Source: Solenopsis invicta
Taxonomy: Eukaryota > Arthropoda > Insecta > Hymenoptera > Formicidae
Direction of reading: 5' to 3'
Length of the DNA: 64,000 nucleotides
NCBI RefSeq assembly: GCF_016802725.1
Contig: NC_052671.1
Coordinates: 14,093,231-14,157,230 of the forward strand
The notes beneath the pieces are model-generated. The model saw nothing but the letters and a program-made list of their open reading frames with translations, had not been told where the DNA came from and ran no database searches. The position numbers and the translations under genes are program-made. Below are positions 57,841 to 64,000 of this stretch, in pieces (position 1 is the stretch's first letter; each line of letters begins with the position of its first letter).

Positions 57841-60800
57841 TTTCTGTTAGAGTCCTACATAATCCTAGATAATAGAGGCTTTTAGCAATTCATGTATGGA
57901 AAGCTGCCGTTATATTTCCAGTAGAGGATTATCAATAGAAATGTTGAGAGATGTTTAAAAAAAAGGATTGCATTTTTAGGCAATACACTTTACACAGACA
58001 TACTTTATTTTGCACGAGAAGAAAGTATCTTTGGGAGAAAGAACCACAATCGGTACAACTTTCAAAGAAATTAGATTCCCAATCGGAAATGATAATGAAA
58101 TCGATATCGATTATCTAGCAGAAAAAATTCTATACAAATTAAAAAAATTTATCAAAATCTACAGAAACATAATAGAATTGAAACACTTTTGTTAATTTTA
58201 TTAATTAAAATTAACAAAACACACATGTTTCTACAAAAAGAATAAATATTCCCATGGAAAAAAATAATTTCTACAAATGTTTATTTTTATTAGACCTTTA
58301 TACTTAGTCATAGAATTTTTTTCCTATCTAAAATAAAAGCACAAAGTACTATGAATAAGTACGTAGGAATATTTATTTTTAAATCTGTATGCAGCTAAAT
58401 TTTTAGAAACTCTAGCAAAGCTATAATGTGTAGACATTATAGTTTGTTGTAGTTAGACGAGAAGTTCGTAGAAATCGCGAAAACGACGCACTACAAAAGT
58501 ACAAAAATTTCCAGAAAAATGTCCCAAATTTAGCATTTTTACATCATTTCTTAAATTCATATAAAATTTTGTATAACTTTTTCTGTCAGAATTATCAAGT
58601 TGACATCGAATCGACGTCGATTTGATTTTTTATCAATGATAAATTATCAAAGTGCTAGTGATTCCATTTTTTATTATATCTGGCCAGGTTAAATTATTTT
58701 ACATGCAAATGTAAATTATGCACAGTTAAGGGGATGTTAAAGTCGTGAGTGTTACCGACTTACACACATACGATTTACAATACATGTGTATGATTTACGA
58801 AACGTCAATACGTCACTATATACTATTACATCAATATTGCGCGCATATACATACACAAATTTTCAAGCGCTCTAAACTTTTATATTAGGTATTTAAACAT
58901 AGTTTTAAAAACTTTTAATATTGTACAATATTTTCGTGTAACCCGTGTTTCGAATTTTTCTTATTTTGTACAAATACCCTGCAGAATGTTTGTTTGAAGC
59001 AAATATTAGCAAATATTGATAGTTGTAGACACCATATATTAAATTTAAAAACATTTAAATTTCTTAATTTTTTTTTTCATTTTTGATATAAAATCAATGA
59101 GTTTGGACTATTAGTCTTATACATTAATTGTAGAAAAGAATTTTTAAATTTCTAAATGCTATTACAGAAAAATAATATGCTGAAAAAAATCGTGTTCTAT
59201 TAGTAAATCAGGAGCAATTTCAGGATCTCTTTAAAACTGCATTTTATATATCTATTTCGTTTTTCTTATAATCATTAGATGAAGTAAGGGAACAGTATGG
59301 CGCAGTGATGACGTGACTGATAGCCAGTAAGAGTGGGACGTCTCTCTGATTATCTCAACTTTCTGCCAGTATTACGTCCCATTTTCCCGCGTATCACGGT
59401 AGGCCGTACCTTTTCAGGAAGTTAACTTCTTGCGATAAGAGGCTCAAGATAGTTCGAGATCACCCATCGAATTAGCACGCGCGTATCCCGTCGTATTTGC
59501 ATTTGCGGTTATCTCCCTCTGTCTCGGCGCTAGGCGGACCTAGAAGAGGTATGGATAAAGTGGTAAAATTATACGCGCCTTAATCTAACCCAACGAAGAA
59601 GCCAAAGAGGCGGCTGCGGCTGTGTAGCGCTGGGCTGCGGGCCATTAACATGGCAACGGCGGTTGTTACGGTGGTCCTGGCTGCACGGTCGGACGACAAC
59701 TTTGTCCCTGACGACGAGTACGAAGGCCGTCGAGGACGAAGAAGTTGTATGCCCGAGAGAATACATTAAGAGTAATCTCTCCCTCTCCGTCTCGGGAAAT
59801 CACCCCGCGCGGTAAGAGCGCGGCAGGTCTCGCTACTTCCTAGTTTATAAACGAGAGATACGAGCGAGCCTTTCCGTGTACATCGATCGTGCACATACAC
59901 CATGATTATGCCGGGCAACAATATTAACCGCCGTTGCGTCAAGCTCGGTGTAACGTACGATCGACATTAAAACGTTCATACATTGGAAATGACATTAATC
60001 CCTTCCGCGAATAACTTATTAATGAGGCAAAAAGATGGACAGAACGTGATAATTACTGCCAGGGTAGGGGGAATACGCGCGATACGTGCATTAATAACGG
60101 TATACGCTCGCGCGTATACAGTGAAATTAATTTTATCTTACCGCGTCGGGGTAAATTTTCGCGCGACATACCCGCGCAAATCCCCGTATCGATTGTAGGC
60201 AGGCTCGGCGTAAACCGAAAGAGTATGGCCGCGTACATGCAATCAGCTTACATAATCATAAAATTCTCGACATATAAAGCGCGTCGCGTCGCAATTTGCC
60301 AGCTACGCGATAAAGCGGTAGAAACGCGTAAAATGCAGTTATTGCTCACAATAATGTATCGGTATATCTCCGTTAGAGCGCGATAATGAGATTGCACAGA
60401 GTTCATTGTTTCATTTCGTGCCGGTTATATAATATCGATATTTAAGGTTGACGATAGCACTTTTCTAGTTAAATAGTCATCTGTATTTAGGATAATGAAG
60501 AAATTGTTATTAAATAATAGGGTAGTTTTTAAATGTAACTATCATATTTAATTTTTAATTAACTATTCATTTTTGTGTAAATTACTATCTAATTTTGAAG
60601 GAATTTATTTATAAAATAAAACGTAGAAGCTCTCTTGATTTCAATGCAATATTTGTATTTTAGATTATTTATTAATCGCAGAATTAAAAGCATATGTTAT
60701 ATGTATCCAATATATTGTTTTATATAAAATTAATAAAAATCTACATTACTTTTTTGAAAAAAGAATTATATTGTTGCAAAAATTAAAATTATATATTATT

Positions 60801-62953
60801 GATGAAATTTGGCAATATTGTATTAAATAATAAAAGCTTTTCTGGCTTGACAATCTACACGAAAAGTACAATTTTACAGTAGTATTTAAAATTTTAGCTA
60901 GATACACAGAGATCAGAAAAGAATTTTGTGTCGAGCTATCAAAATAATTATTAAAATAACTATCAAAAGTCCAACATAAATTTTTTAATGATAACCTGTC
61001 AAATTCGATTTAATTATTATAATATTTAAAAATTGTACGAGCATATTTTAAAACTGTAAGTATGGAAAAGCATAATAATTCTTCTCTGAAGAGATAAAGA
61101 GGAAAATTTGCGACTAAAAAAGTTACGCGCGTTTTATTCGTTGTTTCCAAGTTTCAGAAGGTACTTATCAACAGAGATGACATTTTCTCTAAATTCAGAT
61201 AGTGGAGATCACTTTTCTCGTAAATTACACGGTGACTTGCTTATAGTTTGTTATCTATATATTCGTCAAAAAATGTTTATATTAATGTTTTTTATTTTAT
61301 TCTTATTAATATAAAAGATATTGTGACAGATAAACGATTAATGTATGCACTGTTTCCGTTAAGGTTACATGGACGTTCATAATTCATAATAATATACTCG
61401 AAAGCAATACGGTAATGTGATTTGAAATTTTACATGGAGGAATAAAATGCATTAATAAGCATCCTAGCAAAATATTATAGTAATAGTGTTATCTTCAAAA
61501 TTCTATCATACATTCTTAAGATAGCGACGCTCACGTAGCCCGTCGAGAGCAGGCGAAGTTTTTTCCGTGCCCGACCTCACCCTATGTGTCGCGCTATAAA
61601 ACAGCAAAAAAAAAGACGAAAACGAACGATCGGGGCTGTAAAGCCCGGACGCTTTCGCGCCGATGGAACTCGTCCGCCGGCGCGCATATTTTGCATCAGA
61701 TCGAGAAATTATTATCGTCCATTCAATCTGCAATTTACCGACGGCCCGTGAAAACACGCGTTCGAGGCGAAACCATTGAAAGTTGCGGCGATAAAAATCG
61801 AATGACGTTGTTAAAAAAATATATAACCCATCCGCTGGCGCTGGAGCATATATTACATTTTATACATATAATATATATGTGTATGTGTACATATATGTGT
61901 ATATATATATTTTTTTTTGTATACATATATGTATAAATATATGTACTTGTGTATGGTGTAGAGTTTCCTATTCAGTTGCAAATCGCGTGGAAATTGGTTG
62001 CGCGTTTCCGCGTAACCGCGTAGCCACGCTCCAAATGAGCCAATCCACCAATGACGCGACAACGTTGATGCACGACGAGCATTAAAAAAAAAAAGAATTA
62101 ACGAGCCCCCGGAACGAGAAGCCGTCCCTGTATTCCCCTATCGTGAATCGGCGATTAAAAAGCTCACTTTTATCGGTGTTCCGTCGCCGGTTTACGCGCG
62201 CTCGTGGAGCACACCTGACGGGAAGTGCATTACCGCCCGCGAGAATCGGCGAGGTCGGTGTGTCGGGAGATCAAAAATAATTTCGCGTTTTCGACGCGGC
62301 GCTCGCAGCATCGATAAAAATTTATCCTCCTTGTGTGTGCCGTGTCGGAAGCGCTTCACGATCGGCATATCGAGGCGACAGCATGGTCCATCGAGCATCC
62401 CGAACTTATATACTCAGGCGACTGTTAGTGCGGATTCAATCGAAGTCCATCGTCTATATTCCGTTGAAACGTTACATATCGATTATGTAATTCTAGAAGG
62501 TATATTAAACAAACGAGAAATGACAATACTGGTCGAAAGCAGCTCTTAGTGCTCAACATTTTTCTAGGTGAATTTATTATACAAACATTTAGAAGATTCC
62601 TCAAACTATACGCCGGATTGTTTTTCGGACTTACAATAGATTTTTAAAAAGAACCCCTAATGTAATATCACGAAATTAAATTGCTAATCAATTTGAAGGA
62701 AGTTGAAGTAGGATAAGCAATGGTGCGAATAGATACTTTAGTTTGGACGTCCTACATAATTATTTAGATTATCCGACGGAATTATTTTCACAGAACTGTA
62801 TACAGCTGAATTTTAGAAACTTTAGGAAAACCGTTTTTTCCGTATGAAATTATATAAATAATATGCGCAAAAATTAAATAATTCATGATAAAAACATATG
62901 AAACTGTGTTTTTACAAAAAATAGTATTTTTATCTCTAATTGTATAAACATCT
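57841..62953. other. No firmly recognised gene
   Basis: AT-rich from 57.9 to 59.25 kb, GC-richer at 59.3-60.4 and 61.5-62.5 kb. A small frame at 59650-59769 (39 codons, start context TTAACATGG) begins MATAVVTVVLAARSDD, a short hydrophobic start followed by an acidic then Arg-rich stretch; it is unassigned. Palindrome AATCGACGTCGATT lies at about 58612. Confidence 0.3.
61855..61945. repeat. TA/TG-rich low-complexity tract
   Basis: TATATATGTGTATG-type repeats over about 90 bases between two GC-richer segments. Confidence 0.85.
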
Positions 62954-63190
62954 GCACGGAAAGGGCGGTTTTTCTGAAGTACTTAAAAATTTAGATCTAA
63001 AAATAATTTTGTTGGCTCATCAAAATAATTATGTAGGGCGCTTAAACATGAGAAATGCTGCGAAAAATTTTCACGACCAATTTCAGCGCCCTACATAATT
63101 ATTGTGGTGATCTAAACAAAATCATTTTTAGATCCATATCTAAATAAATTTTCCATATAGCTACTTTAGCAAAATTGGTTTTTCTTTACA
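62954..63190. repeat. MITE, same family as 2613, with inner 18-bp palindrome
   Basis: Outer arms (GCACGGAAAGGGCGGTTTTT and AAATTGGTTTTTCTTTACAC) pair imperfectly; TTTAGATCTAAAAATAATTT is met by a near complement at 63117-63150. Inside are perfect arms ATAATTATGTAGGGCGCT (63025-63042) and its complement (63085-63102) around a 42-base loop. Confidence 0.75.
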
Positions 63191-64000
63191 CATATTATAG
63201 ATGAAAAATTATAATAATAGTGTATTTTATAGTTTTTATATAAATGTAGAAAATTTTTTTTTATATTATGAAACAATAGTAATATCACACATATTATATT
63301 TGCATTTTTACGTTCATACATATAGCTTAAGAAAAATTATACGTCATTCATTGGCAAATTATGACGCAAATGCACAGTTTAAAAAAATTACAGAATTACT
63401 TTTTACAGTAAATCTTTAAACTGTAATTACTCAGCTAATAACTAACGTAAAAATGAATAAAAGGATTTTACAAGACAAACACTCAAGATGCTACAGTTCA
63501 ACTTAATTTTACTCAGTTTAATACTAAAAGACGTGATCAGCTTTGAATAAAGACGTATCTGAGATATCCAAAATAATAAAATCTGCACTCTTCCATCGCT
63601 TAATAAAAAAAAATTGGCGAACATAACCATTGATGTGTGGAAGTTCAAACTTCGTTCTTTCAAATGAAGAAAGTTATATTTTACACCGATTATTTAACGA
63701 GATATTGCAATTTAAAGTAACTTCTGTTTTTTTTATGATTTCAGCAGGGCTCAGTGTTTGCGTAGCCCGATGTGCACGACAAGAAATTTACTCATTTGGA
63801 TTTTATACATCATGTGCGCACGTGTATAAGTATAAAGTGTACATATGTATGTGTGTACATGTAGAAATTTTTTTAATAAAAAGTGTTTTACTTTTTCGGT
63901 GTCGGTCATCTCGCGCAATTTTGACCTCATATTGATGCGTTTGTTTTACATCAAATTGAGAAATTTTATTCCAAATTTGACACAGTGCTTCTTCGAAGTT
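63191..64000. other. AT-rich window end, no recognised gene
   Basis: Short frames only, with no domain, splice pattern or repeat boundary that I could support. Confidence 0.45.

Overview
The window looks like nuclear DNA of an insect, and a hymenopteran such as an ant is my best guess. This is inference: long AT-rich stretches alternate with short CpG-rich patches, introns are long, and the window holds many small palindromic transposons, degenerate Ty1/copia, Tc1/mariner and hAT-type relics, and one recognisable animal channel gene. No rRNA, tRNA, CRISPR or bacterial gene was recognised.

The only convincing host gene is a two-pore-domain (K2P/KCNK, TWiK-like) potassium channel on the + strand. 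Exon 1 (26669-27034) carries the N-terminus and membrane segment M1. Exon 2 (30336-30621) carries the extracellular cap and the first pore helix, and it stops inside the glycine codon of the first selectivity filter. No following exon was found in the remaining 33 kb. Unless the assembly is wrong, everything to the right of 30621 lies in or beyond a very long second intron.

Left part, 1-26 kb: mostly AT-rich DNA with no recognised gene. It holds several MITE-like inverted repeats (2613-2866, 2893-3140, 6281-6548, 16214-16617, 19711-19988, 19989-20112), a foldback at 6638-7103, an interspersed repeat pair (7765-8790 and 16677-17385) whose first copy is split by a hAT-type MITE (8085-8482), and a decayed copia copy (11190-12703). 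GC-rich patches lie at 10.1-11.0, 13.1-13.7, 15.4-16.0, 18.3-19.5 and 21.2-23.6 kb.

Middle, 26-34 kb: the channel exons, with two strong hairpins in intron 1 (27971-28363 and 28489-28728), then a hAT-type MITE with a near-perfect 8-bp target duplication (33506-33993).

Right part, 34-64 kb: a possible 46-82 aa membrane microprotein on the minus strand (34484-34732), a Tc1 transposase relic (40480-41000), a possible solo LTR (41431-41846), a 0.7-kb foldback (43558-44281), and a three-unit BED-type zinc-finger coding array broken by one stop and two frameshifts (45505-46797). Directly next to the array is a 3-kb 5'-truncated copia element with a recognisable 3' LTR (46900-49973). Members of two further interspersed families pair left and right copies (8920-9425 with 55315-55825; 960-1130 and 25065-25800 with 36400-36990 and 52150-52745).

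The two copia copies share a stop codon at the same site in reverse transcriptase and the same 58-bp internal duplication, so they probably descend from one already damaged source. I found no clearly new functional system. The most unusual items are the BED/second-finger array, the shared-defect copia pair and the intronic long hairpins.
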